Assembly (NCBI GenBank): GCA_016987375.1
Contig: PJRA01000508.1
Coordinates: forward strand, 1,560,677-1,624,676
Direction: 5' to 3'
From: Brachionus koreanus
Lineage: Eukaryota > Rotifera > Eurotatoria > Ploima > Brachionidae
Length of the DNA stretch: 64,000 nt
The position numbers and the translations under genes are program-made. Each line of letters begins with the position of its first letter. The first letter of the stretch is position 1. This document shows positions 42,202 through 55,159 of the stretch, one piece after another. The notes under the pieces are model-generated. The model was given only the letters and a program-made list of their open reading frames with translations. It made no database searches and was not told where the DNA came from.

Positions 42202-45087
42202 ATTTCTGTTTGAGATAAAATCGAAAATTTTAAATTCTGAATCGAAATTATCTTAATTTGTTATTTATTTAATTTTTTTTCTAAGTTTTAATTCGTATTA
42301 ATTTAGTTAAATGAATAGACGTTCTAAATTAGTTTCGAGAAGCCTTGACTAAGTCTAAATTTAAATATTATATTTTTATTGTCTTTAATTCTCAAAATCT
42401 AATTATAGGCGCTAAAAAAGTTTTAATTTTGTTCTTTTGTTTTTTAATAAATTTATTTTACCTTTTATCTTTTTTTATTTCTTAATATGTCATCAATTAA
42501 TTGTAAGCTAAAATCTCCCAGTTAGTGATATTTTTATAAGTTACCTAATTTAAAATCAACAAATATTTTCTCTGGTAAACAAAATATTACGTAAGTATGA
42601 ATATTTTTCTTTATTTGATAAACATTCCAAATTACGAAATCAAACTATGCTTTTTTTTTATTTTAGTTTTGTGAGCGACATGACGGCTCATAATTATAAT
42701 TAAAAATTATCTAGTTTTTTTTTTATTGGTTCAATTGCGGAATTGAAATTTACCACAATTAAAGTAATCTTAAAATTAGTATAAAAAATTTATTTATTGC
42801 TACTTTAATGGCAAATTTAAATTTATGATAAAATTTTTACGATCATAATCAAAAATTTTTATTTTAATTAAGTTATTCAGTAATTTCAAGTAATGAAATT
42901 TATTATCGTAAAATGTTTTGAAAATAAACTAATTAAAGTCTATTGATTAAATATTTATGAAAGTTTTGAAAATGCAGAAATTTTTTTAATATCTAATATT
43001 TATTAACTTAAAAATATATTTTTTATTTATTTATTTAATTGTATTTCTGTACCGAGCTTAAGTTCTTTCAGATAATTTATCATCAAATATATTATAGTTT
43101 CACTTAAATTATCATTCAAATTATTATTATGTATTATTAATTAAAAAAATTATCATCAAAATTTTTTTTCACATTTAATAAAAAATTATTTAATCAAAAT
43201 CAACTGAAAAAAGCAATCTTGTTTTTTTATAAGATTCCATGGATTGACAAAGAAAAAAAAAACATAAACATCTAATGTACTTATGTGAATAGAGTAAGGG
43301 TTTGTAATGCAAAGCAAAGTTTTTAAATTTAAAATTGGTTCCTAGATCACTTTTAAGGCTAAGGAGAAAAATGAGCATATTGTCTATAGCCCTTGGATTC
43401 AGTGGAAAAAATCAGTTTTTAAGTTATTCATTATTTGTAGAACAAAAAATTACGATAAAAATTTAATTTTGATAGAGTTTAAACAAAGCTCTTTATTTTG
43501 TTGCTTAGATTTGTAAGAAAAGTTTATGTTTGAACTTGGCTCCTTTGATTAGAGACTTGTTTAAAAATTTAAGAATTCATGAAATTTGTGTCAAAAAATA
43601 TAAACATAATAGACCGAGTAGTTCTTTAGACTTCTTTTTAGATTTTTTCCATTTTTAGTAAAAACCAAATTAAAATTGATTGTCCCTTGACTACTTTCAT
43701 TAACTATTCTATACATTTATCTGACAAAAAATAATTGAATGACAAAATATTTGTTAAAATGACTATTCATAAAGCAATAAACTCTTTTCTGACATTAGCG
43801 ATAAATAAGCATCATCCCATTTAGCTAATTAAATAAGATAAAGTAATTTAAATAAATAAATAAGATAAAAGGCTCTCTTCTAATATAGATAATGGTTTAG
43901 TCAAAAAATTTGATTTTACTATTTTATCCTAAAAAAATAGCGTTGCGTACCGTCAGTGAGGACTACTACCAATTAAAAACTTGGTGTTGGCCGCTTATAG
44001 GATAAAATTTTGGAAAAAATAAATCAAAATTAATAAAAAATTTTTTTGAAATTTGTAAAAGATAATTATTTTGGTTAAAATTTCTCAAATGATCCATCAG
44101 CTAATGTCAGCTCATTAGTCTTCATCGAATGACTTGATTAAATTAAAAAAAAATTTCAATAAAATTTAAAATTATAAATTTTAAGTAAAATATAAAACTA
44201 ATAACTCTTTATTTTTTTATAATTTAATAAAAATATATTATTTGAAAAAAATGAAATTTAATTAATTAATAAGGTGAAACAAAACTTGAGATTTAAATAT
44301 TTTTCTTTTTTTTAATCTTACAATACAATTATGAAAAAGAGTAGAAAATTTTTTTTTCAAATCTCTCCAATTTATTTTTGATCTATTTACTGAATTATTT
44401 TTACTTAAACACATTTAAGTTATTAATCAAAATTATAATATTTTTTTGTTACTTAGTTCCTGAGATCAGCAAAATAATGTTGAGTTTTAGATAATTTTTT
44501 TAATGTTAATTCATAAATAATAAAAATCGATTTAATTAAGTTGAAAGACAAAATGCCGTCTAAACAATTAAAAAATAAAAAAATTTAAATTTGAAACACA
44601 ATTTTTTAAGAAATTTAAATTATGATAAAAATTTATAATAGCCGCGAGAATATTTAATTAAAATCAATTATCACATTTTGTTTACCTAAAGAATTCATAC
44701 TATTCTTTTGATGTTTTAAGTCACCTATTCGTCACATAAAACTCGTGATTAAGAGTTCGAAATAAATTATGATTTAATGTTATTTAATTCTAAAAAAAAT
44801 GCATAGAAAACACGTCTAGCTAGTTCTTTTACATTCAATGCATATAAACCAAAAATTAAAAAGTCTAGCGAATAACAAGAAACTAATTAAAATACTAATA
44901 ATTTTTCTTTTTTGAAATTTTCTTGTTTTTTTTTTATCATGTTAAAATTTTGATTATTCTTCTTTGAGTTTTAAATTAAAAATTAAAGAATTATCATTTT
45001 TTTTTTAATTCAGTTGTTTAAAGTGATAAAAAATTGTCTAAAATTAAAAGTTGGAGATTAATTAAAATATAAAAATTTTCAATCAAA
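42202..45087. other. Intergenic, no gene seen
   Basis: 2.9 kb of AT-rich DNA before the sorting nexin gene. It contains the small inverted-repeat element at 43921-44008. Other frames are short and featureless. Confidence 0.5.
43921..44008. mobile_element. 88-bp MITE-like inverted-repeat element
   Basis: ATTTTATCCTA at the left end is inverted at the right end (TAGGATAAAAT, 43998-44008), extending inward as TA-GCG / CGC-TTA. The centre is unusually GC-rich for the region (GCGTTGCGTACCGTCAGTGAGG). No target duplication is clear. Confidence 0.5.
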
Positions 45088-48000
45088 ATGAGCAAAGTAA
45101 TTTAAATGATGTTAAATTTTTTTATCAATGGAATTTGTTTTGTATAGGTTCGTGTTTTGTACGAATTTCATGCCGAAGATTCGAATGAATTGACCACTTT
45201 TCTTGGAGAAGAACTTACCGTTGTCAATCCAGTAAAATCATCTCAAAAACTCAACAAAGAATAATTTAACTTTTTTTTTTGTTTAATCCAGAATGTCTTT
45301 GAGGGTTGGATTCAGTGTCAAAACAGCCAAGGCCAACAAGGAATAGTGCCTGCAACTTATGTAGAATATTTAAATGAGGTTAAATTTTATTTTATCTAAA
45401 AAAAGATCAAATTGGGGAAATTTTTTTTAAAATAAGAGTGATGACGATATTCCACCGCCACCAGGATCAACTTCAAATTACGGCTTTGGCACAACTACTC
45501 CTTCTTGGAACATGCCTGCACCTTCGTCTAGTTATGTAAATCAAAATTCATATGTTAATCAATATAATCCTCAGGTTAATTTTTTTTAAATTTAACTCTA
45601 GCAAAAGACGGATCTTTCAGATCTTGTTTCTACTCCTGAAACTGAAAAACTTACACAAGAGCTTTCTTCTAATCTAGCTGACGCTGATTGGGATTCTTTT
45701 TTAAATGATAATAACACAAAAAATAGCTCTTCTTTTGAAACAAATAAAACACAACCTTTGGAAATGTCACAATTAGGGTCTGAAAATAACGTTTCGGTAA
45801 ATAGCTCTAATAATGCTATCAAAATTAATGCTATTAAAACTGATTGCTCATTTAATAAAAAAACTAGCAGATAGTAATTGTTTTATTTCATTTTAGACCT
45901 TTATTTCGACAGCAAATAGTATGAGTCAGAATTATAATGCACCTGTAAATAGTGTCAGATCAAATCGTAGCTATGAAGAGGATGACTCCGAGTTTAGTGA
46001 TGAAGATCAGCCAACAAACAATACCACTACAATCAATACAAATGGTTCTTTTTATGCCAATAAAGAGAAAAGTAGAACTAATACAAGCATTAGTTCTGCT
46101 GTTTCGAATCCCGGATCATCTGCAACAATAAAATTAAAGTAAAAAATTCTAAAAAAAATTTTATTTATTTATTCTTTTTTAATAAACAAGATCGAAAAAT
46201 TCATATGGTTTGGATGTTTTTTTGCTACATGGTTCAGTTAAAAAAGTTTTAGATGGAGACAAATTTTCTTCAATCATTGTAAGTAGATTTAGTTTTCTGT
46301 TTTTTTTTTTAAATACAAATAGTAACTAATATTTTTGAATTAATTTCTTGTAGTTAAGTTTATAAAACATAATTTAAATTTAAAAGGTTATGAGAATTTG
46401 AATTTATTTACAAAAAAAGAAATCTTAATTTATTTAACTTTGAAAACAAATATTTAACTAAAGGTAGTGTTGTAGTTCTCTAAATAACTACAACACCGAC
46501 TCTAGTCAAATTATATGTCTATAGTTTCACAGTGCAGTACTTTGATCTCATGCGTTTAGCAAGTCACTAGTATTTAACACTGTGTAAAGGATTAGACAGA
46601 GAGCCCACTTTCTATCTTGTTATAATTTTCTTTGTATTTTTCTTTATTTTTTTTATGTGGCTAGAAGTGGCCAATTGTTATAATTTAATAAATATATTTA
46701 AATAAGAAATAGATTTCTTTATTATTATTATTATTATTATTTATGTTCCTTTTTCCTAAACACTGAATTTCAAAATTAAAAAATTCTGATTTAACTCCAT
46801 GTCCTTAAACTAGAATATGTGTGAATTGTTGAACCTCTTCTATATTAAATTTATATCTTTTTTTTTTGTTCTAGATAATTTGATTACTCATATAAAATTC
46901 TTTAGTTGCTTGAATATTGTGTTCTAAATCGATGTCGATTTAAAGATTTTAGATTAATTGAATTATTTAATTTTGAAATTTAGTATTCATGAAACAAAAA
47001 CATGTCATGAAAGAAGGGGTTCCTACTTTCACAAATTACGCAATTAAGTTACATGAAGCCTGAGATTGAGCTAAACTATAGCAAATTATACAAACATAAA
47101 CAAGAAAAAATAAATTTTGTTTTTTTTTGTTTTATTTCCTCATTCTTAGCCTATTCAAACGTTTTTAATTAAATAACGATAATACCATTTTTTTTGCAAA
47201 ATAAAGAATTTTATTGCTAAATTGTACCACTGAAAAATAATGGTCTATAATAGTAATTACAGTATATAAAGTATTAGGATATGTCTTTTTGTCTTTATTA
47301 GGGTGAGGATTTTTTTAATTTATCAATAAAAAAAGCAACAGTCAGCTAATCTTCAAAATATTAGCCATTTTATTGTACAGTCTTTAGTTGTGTGTAGCAC
47401 CATCAGTCGCGGCCACTGGACCGCAAAAAATTTGTGTTTACAATGGACAAAAATAAAATTAAAAACAATTTTCTAACATATAAATTTGAAAGATACAAGA
47501 ATTGAGTAAAAGAATTGAGAAAAAAAGTAAAAATTTAGAAAAAAATAATTTTTTTCATTAATGGTGGTTCAGTGGCCGTTACTTTGCTTTTTGATTTTTT
47601 ATTTTGCTTTTCATTTTCATTTGAAAGTTAAATATGAAATATTAATCTTATTTTCTTTGTGAAAAAAAATATGATCAGTTTATAGAAAATTAAATTTTAA
47701 CATATAATAGCTCAATGAACAACGTCAGTCAATATGGAAACGAGTATCACCATCATATGAAATACAAATCCTAGGTTATCAATCGGACAAAAAATATCAT
47801 GGAGTCAAAAAATTTACTTCATATGAAATTCAAGCAAAAGTAAAAATATTTTAAATATAGAAAAAATTAGAATTGAAACTAATATTTCCTTAGATATTTC
47901 CTCAAAGAGTAAAGCGAAGATATAACCATTTTGACTGGCTGCATGATCGTTTGGTTGAAAAATATCCAAATATTTGCATTCCGCCATTGCCGGGAAAAGC

Positions 48001-48895
48001 AGTTACAGGAAATTTTGACGATGAGTTTTTAAGCAAACGCAAATCTCAATTAGAATTATGGCTAAATAAGATGGCAAGTCATCCTGTAGTAGGACAAAGT
48101 GAAGTTTTTGTGCATTTTTTGCAATGCGATGAAGGTAGTTCGAAATGGAAGGCTGGAAAGCGCAAAGCCGAAAAGGACGATTATCGAGGCGCTCAGTGGT
48201 TTTGTACTTTGACAGTGCCTGGAGAGAGTGTGGACACGACCAATGCAATTAAAGAAAAAGTTGATAAATTTTCTCGAGCTTGTTCAAACTTAGAAAATTG
48301 TGTCAAAAACGTCTCAACTTCTTTAGAGAAAATATCAGCTATTAACAGTTCAGTTTTGAGAAAAGAATACGTTCATTTGGGTAAAAAATTAGATGACTTT
48401 GGTCTTGCATTGAACAACGACTCGCTTGAAGCACCTTTCAATCATGAGCTTACAGACGCTTTGATTACAACTGGAAATACATACACTCAAATTGGAAACA
48501 TGTTCGGTGAACAGCCTAAAACTGACATTAATCCACTATTAGATCGATTTCATCTTTATAAGGGCATTATTCAACAAATGCCCGAAATTGTACAGTTGGA
48601 AAAACAATCTATTCAAACATATGAAGAATTCCAAACTAAGCCGGAGAAGCTAGAGGGAAGAAGCTTAATGGAAATTGCACCTAGACGAGAAATAATTAGT
48701 CATGTTACATTTGCTGAAATAAATCAATTTAATAGAGATAAAGTCGATGATTTTAACGAATATATGAAAAGTTTTCTCCAACAGCAAATTACTTTTTACA
48801 CAGAAATAACCGAATGTTTGAAAAGAGCACATGCTAGCTTCGACAAAATACCAATCAACAAATCATCGAACTTCAATTCATCATTTAGAAGATAA
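45088..48895 (+). CDS. SNX9: Sorting nexin of the SNX9/18/33 type (SH3-PX-BAR)
   Basis: Endocytic adaptor that links dynamin and N-WASP to curved membranes at clathrin pits. Exons 45088-45096, 45148-45231, 45292-45378, 45437-45574, 45602-45796, 45897-46138, 46191-46278, 47711-47839, 47894-48895 join in phase to 1974 nt, 657 aa (human SNX9 is 595). The N-terminal SH3 (residues about 4-60) has VRVLYEFHAEDSNELT and GIVPATYVEYL. A low-complexity linker (about 61-265) contains PPPPG and acidic DDDSEFSDEDQ. The PX domain (about 268-390) includes SIWKRVSP, RRYNHFDWLHDRL and PPLPGKAVTG with the phosphoinositide-binding basic residues. The C-terminal BAR region (about 430-650) includes WKAGKRKAEKDD. 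The first coding exon is only MSK. SNX9, SNX18 and SNX33 cannot be separated here. Confidence 0.93.
46467..46496. repeat. Perfect 11-bp stem-loop
   Basis: GTGTTGTAGTT, 8-nt loop, AACTACAACAC. Perfect pairing. Located in a sorting nexin intron just upstream of what may be a retroelement tail. Confidence 0.7.
46721..46743. repeat. (ATT)n microsatellite
   Basis: Seven or more ATT units within the sorting nexin intron. Confidence 0.9.
47318..47400 (-). mobile_element. Mariner 3' end remnant
   Basis: On the minus strand it reads LKTVQ-NG-YFED-stop (stop at 47348-47346), the C-terminus of a mariner transposase. The following 3' flank is shared with the copy at 17575-17622 (GAAGATTAGCT, then TTTTTTT and AAATTAAAAAA). 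Only the last 15-20 codons remain. Confidence 0.7.
47405..47583. mobile_element. MITE-like element with about 19-bp inverted ends
   Basis: The left end AGTCGCGGCCACTGGACCGC (47405-47424) matches the complement of the right end GGTGGTTCAGTGGCCGTTACT (47563-47583) at about 16 of 20 positions. The inner part is AT-rich without coding potential. It abuts the mariner remnant. No target duplication is evident. Confidence 0.55.
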
Positions 48896-49226
48896 ATTTA
48901 ATTTGAATAGTATATTTTTTTGATCATAATTTTTTTTTTGTCATTAATAATAAAAAAAATTTTAGTTTTTTTTATTTTATCGAAATTTATTATTTTCAAC
49001 ATTTAGTCCACTGTATTATTTTTTTAATCATAAGCTATTTGACTTAGATTAATTTGGCTTTCTTTTTTCAAAACATTTTGCAATAAAAAAATAAATTTTC
49101 AATTTTTTAATAAAAAAAGAAATTTTTTTTTCAATTTTTTTATTTAAATTTACATAAAAATCAACAAATCTAGTTTGAAAAAAAAAACTAAATAAAGCTA
49201 TCGAAAATATGTATTTTTGTCTTTTT

Positions 49227-51953
49227 TTATACAAAAGAAAAAGTTTTTAGTTTTGACGGTGAATAAAACCCGTCAACAATTGACTCTACAAAAGAAAAAA
49301 CATGTTGAAATAATGTTGATGAGCTTGTTTTTATTTTAATAAAATTACCGTCATTTTTATTTAAATCCAATTTAATACTCGATCTCATAATTCTTCCATT
49401 TATTTCAGAGTAATTGTCGTTATTGACTGATTTAGACAGTGTTGAAAATCCTATTCATAATCAATTAAAAACAAAATAGGAAAAAATATATTTTATTTTA
49501 GTACCATAGTTAGGTCCAGATGAAACTGAAGTATTTGCATATTCAGATTGAACAACTAAATGAATAATTAATATAAAAAAATTTTAATCAAATAAATTAG
49601 TTTAAAAACCTGATGGCCTTTTTGATTGATAATTTTTATTATCTGAACAAACACTATTTGATTTTTGATTTTTTTTCTCTTTTTGTAAAAGTTTAAGTTT
49701 CAAGTTATTCAAACAGAAAAAAATTACTTTTTCGATTTATAAAAAGAATTGATAGCATTATGATCACAATTATTTGAAGAAATATTAAAATTAATCCAAT
49801 TGAGAGGGATACTGCCCTAAATTAGTTCAAATACAAAAAATTATCATGTCCATCTAGGCTATTTTTATTTAAATCTTATGTTAAAAAATCAAGAAATATT
49901 AAAAATTTATAAAAACTTAATCTTATTAATTTAATAAAATTTGTTTTGTCTGAATAATATGTAGATTGAAGTTCTTTTAATAATCAGTTTAAAATATAAA
50001 TAAAACTTAGATAAATAAATTAATTATTGTTTTTTTGTATAAATAATAATGGGAGTTTTTTAAAAAATTTATTCATAAAAGCAATTAACGATTTTTTGTC
50101 GTAAAAAATTGGAAATTAAAAATTTTTTGATCAGATTTTAAATTTGAAATTTGTTCATAACATTTTGCAAAATGCGCATTTAAATTTCAATCCATATTTT
50201 AGAAATTACTATTTTTTTTCGCTAATTTAAAAGCTATGAAGCTTGAAATGCTAAAGAAATTTAAAAATCTGAGATGAAATTTAATTGTGTATTTTTAGTA
50301 AACCCTTGTCATATCATGCATGGGAAAACTTTCGATTCTTATGTTTTAGCGCACGCATAAGCGATCATCCTTCCCATGTTAAAATCAATCCCTTTGGGAT
50401 GCGTGCATAAAAATGCAGATTTAAAAAAACTTGAAATCAATGCTGGGTCAAAAACCGAAAATGCGGGCTTGATCATGCGTTAAAAAGTGAAAATTGCATT
50501 ATCTCTTTATTGAAAATAAATTTAAAGACTTCTTAAAGAAAAATTAATTAAAATTTTATAGAAATTTTAGAGCTCTTATAGATATTTTAAAGAAATATCT
50601 CAAGAATTTCTTAAGATACTTAAATTAGTGTCCTAAAAATAGCATACGACTAAATTTACGCTTATTTAATTAAAATCAAGAATTTAAATTATAAATTTAT
50701 TTCTTAATTTTCATAGGATATATTACTATTACTAAAATAACTAGTAAAATATACTTTAAAAATTGATAATCGTCCATTTGCATTTATTGAATTAAATGAG
50801 ACTTATTTATAAGTAACAAGTCAAGTCATCTAATTTTTTTTAAGTCAACTTTAACTTAAAACTTTGACTTATAAACAAGTCTGAATTAAATAAAAGAAAA
50901 ACAAACGAATTTAAAGCTTAAATTCTGCTCAATAAGAGCCTTAAAATCTAACTAAAAGATTTATTATATTTACTTTTTAACAAAAATCTTCAATTTTTGA
51001 GTTTTTTTTTCTAAATTGATTAGATTCAGAGAATTGAAGATAAGATGTGACAAAAAAATTTGAAAATTACTTTTGAAAATGAGACAAAATTTTGTATAAG
51101 CTATTAAATTTTAATATTTATCGTATCATAATTTTTTTCGATAAAATTTCGGAAAGCAAAATTTTTCAAAAAATAGTAAATAGCTTGAATTTAAAATAAA
51201 ATAATAATTTATATAATAATTCTTTAATAATTCTTTAATTTTGAAATTTAAACTAAAAAAATATTTAATATATTTTAATAATTCTTTCTTTTTAAAATAC
51301 AAATATCTAAGCATTTATGTCTACATAATGATAAAATATTGAAAGGTAGTTTTATCGGTTATCAATCTTTCTCTCTTTTAGTCAAATTTAAAAAAAAAAG
51401 TTTTTGATTTTTTAAAAAAATATCTTTTTGCTATAATGAATACTTGTGTACTTATTTGCATGGATTAAAATTTTTTTTTGACCCTATTCTATCCTAGTGG
51501 ATAATGGAGAGGCGCTCATCTTCTTAAACAAAGAATTTCTCAGTTACCTTTTTTGAGAAACAACTCCGATCTGACACAGAGGCTACTGCATCGAGTTGAT
51601 CATCTACACTGAAAATTTTAACCAGTCGAAACCGGTCCCCCATTTTTTGATGAAAGGGGATGATATAATTTAGTTTTTAGAAAAACCTTGATTTTATAAA
51701 ATTGAACAACTAGAAACAGTTTAGTTGAATATTTTATTTGGCTTTATGAGTAATTCAAATAAAAAAAGTCCTTTAATTGAACCAAATTCATTAATAAAAT
51801 AATCAATAAAGAGATAATGATGCCACCCAAAGTGTAATTAATAGCATCGTGTTATCAAATGATAAGGAATACTTTATTTAAGAGCTTTTTTGAAATTTAA
51901 GCTAAAAAAATATCTTACAGATAGACATTTTTCTCCAAGTAATTGTCAGCCAT
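49227..51953 (-). CDS. Small single-pass membrane protein, unknown family
   Basis: Assembled from six minus-strand exons: 51953-51919, 49816-49728, 49678-49610, 49555-49505, 49450-49349, 49285-49227. Every junction has GT-AG and matching phase, total 405 nt, 134 aa. The short outer N-terminus MADNYLEKNVYL runs straight into a 25-residue hydrophobic helix (AVSLSIGLILIFLQIIVII), then a basic stop-transfer INRKKKK and a Ser/Asn-rich cytoplasmic tail ending in KTFSFV. There is no cleavable signal, so a type III (N-out) topology is likely. The first intron is 2.1 kb and holds two repeats. The link to exon 1 rests on phase, the donor T|GTAAGA and direct entry into the helix, so it is less certain than the other five exons. 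The C-terminal FSFV resembles a weak PDZ ligand. I do not recognise the family. Confidence 0.6.
50293..50380. repeat. Dispersed repeat, uninterrupted copy
   Basis: Reverse-complement counterpart of the split repeat at 13133-13412. It contains the intact junction where the TTAA element sits in the other copy. Downstream, 50460-50490 carries the GCGGGCTTGAT motif also seen beside the other copy. Confidence 0.8.
51468..51664 (-). mobile_element. SINE/LINE 3' tail copy
   Basis: On the minus strand: CCCCTTTCATCAAAAAATGGG, then about 150 bp matching the LINE tail at 55408-55530 (GATGATCAACTCGATGCAGTAG, CCTCTGTGTCAGATCGGAG, CATTATCCACTAGGATAGAAT), ending in an A run. Its first 17-19 nt match the tail of the tRNA-headed SINE at 2475-2612. 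It is therefore probably a 5'-truncated SINE rather than the LINE itself. It lies in the long intron of the small membrane-protein gene. Confidence 0.7.
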
Positions 51954-52179
51954 AATTTTAAATGTCGATTTTGATTTTTTGAATTTTCATAAAATTAGGC
52001 TTTTTTTTTCTAGATAAGTAAAATTAGAATTATTTGCTTTTATTTCGAAAAAAAATGTTTATTTAAAAAAAAAAACAGCAAAATTTTAGAATCAAAACTA
52101 ATTGTTTATCCAACTTTTCAGGTAATTCAAATATAAAAAATGCTTTTTAAAATAAAACCACTCACAAAAACAAATTAAA

Positions 52180-53786
52180 TTAGACATTAAAACTCGCAGA
52201 CGATTTTAAGTCGAAAGATTTGTTCCAAATCAAATTTAGATCACCATTTAAATAAGCCATCATTAAAAGAGGAAAAAGAATTGATGGTACTAAAAAAAGT
52301 AATGCAGGTTGAGCTTGGTGAAAAATTTCGCTTGACATTGTGGCTGTTAAAAGACCAAACAAGTAACCTATTAAAGAACATCGAAAATAAGACCATCTTC
52401 TTATTTGAACTCTAGTAAATTTATAAAATCGTGAAAATCTAGCTAAATCTTTCTTGTTATATGACAAATTAAAGCCTGTTTGGAACTTTTCTTCTTTGGT
52501 ATTAGAAGATTTTTCGACATTATAATTAAACGCCATCTGATTTCGCTTGTAAGCATCGAAGCGAAGCACAAAACATAATAACAAACCAGGTATAACAATA
52601 TCACCCAGACCAAGGATTGAGAAATTTCCTTCTTCATGATAACTTGGTATTATCAATTTTCCAGGCAACGAAAGCTTCGGTGCCTCTTTAAAATCTATGT
52701 TAAGCCGCTTGGCGAAAAATTTGAATGGATTGTCCGCTTCTTTGGTGGCAACTTTTACCATTACATTTGAGTTGAAAATGAATTTTGAGAAGTAAACCCA
52801 AACTACATCGTATATAACTAGACCAAATAATAAGAGTAAAGAGACTTTAAGGCTGGGCAATCTGATAATACTAATAAACACAATGCAAAATCCTATTCCA
52901 ATCACTGAAATTAAAAAAAAAAGAATATATTAGAATTATTTAAAATGTCTATTGTTTGGCTTACAATCCATAAAAATCCAATGACCAGTTATGATCCAGA
53001 GACTGACCACAAAAAGTGATACTATGTATGAAAGAATATCTGAAAATGAATGTAAACCAAATAAGTGCAGATTTCTTTTCTTCCTTTAAAAGATTATTAA
53101 AATTTTTTTTTTAATTCAATTTTTTTTTTACTCTATTATTTCTGCATCCGAGACAAATAATTTTAAAAAATATGTAAATACAGGTGACAATAAATTTGAA
53201 AAACAAATTACCGCTAAGACTTAAAAATCGAATTAAAAATTTACCACAAAAATTTGAAGGATATTAAAGTTTTACCTGAAGTGCAGATGACAAAGGCTGA
53301 TTGGAAAAAATCAAAATAAAAAAACATCAGCAAAAGTGACACAGATGATAAAATTGGAATATACATAGCTTGATATGAGCTGATTGTTTGAAATTTGTCT
53401 TTTTTTTCATCATTTTCTTCATCAATAATTATTATTTTCTTATCCAAACTTGAATCTTTTTCCAAAAAATTGCTATCACTGTCATCTTCAGTTAGTAAGT
53501 CTAATTCACTATCCAATGATTTGTAGCTAGCATACAATATAATCAAAATACTTATTAAAAAAGTAATCAAATGAGAACTATCAATAGTCGATTTTAGCCT
53601 AAAATTTAGAAAAATTATTAAATTTTTACTTTAAAAAAATCTTTTTTTTTTTTACCAACTTCTATTCTCGAATTCGTAGGTGCTAAAGGCAAATGCATCT
53701 TGATTGTGCTCATGGTTAATTCTAATTATTGATTCTTGATGAGAATTTACAACAATTCGATTTAGAAAAATCGATTTTACATCCAT
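52180..53786 (-). CDS. SPPL3: Signal peptide peptidase-like 3 (GxGD intramembrane protease)
   Basis: Golgi aspartyl protease that cuts type II membrane proteins, notably glycosyltransferases. Exons 53786-53656, 53598-53276, 53213-53132, 53083-52965, 52904-52180 join in phase to 1380 nt, 459 aa (human SPPL3 is about 385; the extra length is an acidic loop near the N-terminus and a loop after the second catalytic motif). FLISILIILYASYKSL is the first membrane segment, and RLPSLKVSLLLLFGL leads to the catalytic YD at residues 250-251. VMVKVAT, then LSLPGKLI, leads to GLGD at 317-320. QPAL with LLFLVPS is the C-terminal PAL motif. All catalytic elements are intact. The lack of a long glycosylated N-terminal domain separates it from SPPL2. 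Confidence 0.95.
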
Positions 53787-55155
53787 TATGGCCTTAAATA
53801 TAAATTAATTAATACATCAAATAAATTACAAGTTTCTAAAGATTTAAAAACATTGTTTATAATCTTTAAGTTATGTTATTAGATTGAAAAAATTAGGTTA
53901 GGATTAAAATGGAATAGATTAACTTGATACAAGTGTATCTATTTGTAAAAAAAATTAAACTTATATTTAAATAATTGTGATAAATTAAATAAAAAACAAC
54001 AACTTGAATTTTAAGGATAAAATAAATGCGGATAATTTTAATTTTTGATAAATTTTTTTTAGATGGTCATTGATTTTGTGATTTTTTTTCATAAATTATG
54101 AATTATTTGTGAAATTTAGGCTAATCGAATAAAGATTAGGATAAATGCAAACAAAGCTTATAAACTTGTCTTCAGATTTGCATATTATCTTAAGGTTTAA
54201 ATAATAAAGAAGCTTACTACATTTAGAAAATTTATATTTATACTAAAAAAAAATAAATTCCTTCATGAATTTGTTTTATGACTAAATTTTTTTTTCAGAT
54301 AAATTTGAATTTTTTCATTAACTTAATTAAAGCTATTTTTTTTCGTTTGATTGTTCAATGCTTTCTAAATATCTTACATATTAATTTAATTTATATCCAA
54401 AAATTGAAAATTAAAATATGAAATTTTGACATAAAACAGTTACAGGCTACAAATTATTTCGCTTTAAATTTTTGTTACTTTAAATTTAATTGAATACATT
54501 TATTCTTAGAATCAATGATTTTATAAAGCTTATAGAAAAATTTTTTTTTTTCTTCGAATTGAAGAACAATAGATTCGAAAAAATTAAGCTAAAATATTTT
54601 TTAGTATTGTTAAATGAAAATGTTTATACTCATAAGAATCAATTAGCGTAAATCATTCTATTTAGGTAAGTAATTATTTTTTAAATGAAATTTAAAGAAA
54701 AATACTTTTAGAATTTCATATCCTTTTTAAATTAGACAAGAAGACGTGATTTTATAATTGCAAACTTTATATGCTGTTTTTAAAAAGAAAAAATAGCTTT
54801 TAAAATTATATTGAAAAATTTTTATCTTTTAGTTAAAAAATTTAAGAACTTAAATTACAACAGTCAAAATAGTTATCATTTTATAAATTTTAGTCAAATT
54901 TTTAAATTAAATCTTTTTGGAAATAAAAACACCTTAATTTGAAATAAGAAGATTATCAGAATAAGATGGAAAAAAATTAAAAATCGCATTTGACTAGATT
55001 GATTAAAAAGCATACATTTTGAAACAAAATATTTTTTAAAAAAATTTTTACATTTGGTAAAGTAATCAAAAAAGGAAAAAATATTTACCATTTCTAATAT
55101 TTTTCGATAGGTAAAAATTTAGAAATTATTAAATATAAGAAAATTATACTTCCTT
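53787..55155. other. Intergenic, no gene seen
   Basis: AT-rich DNA upstream of the SPPL3 start. The 65-codon minus frame at 54894-55091 has no signature. Confidence 0.5.
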
Positions 55156-55159
55156 TAAA

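Larger units (their letters stand above)
46279..47710. other. 1.4-kb intron of the sorting nexin gene with mobile-element debris
   Basis: Lies between the exon ending KFSSII and the exon starting LNEQRQSIWK. It contains a stem-loop (46467-46496), an (ATT)n run, a mariner 3' remnant and a MITE-like inverted repeat, listed separately. The 46500-46700 stretch, ending in an AT-rich tail and (ATT)n, may be the 3' end of another retroelement. Confidence 0.6.
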
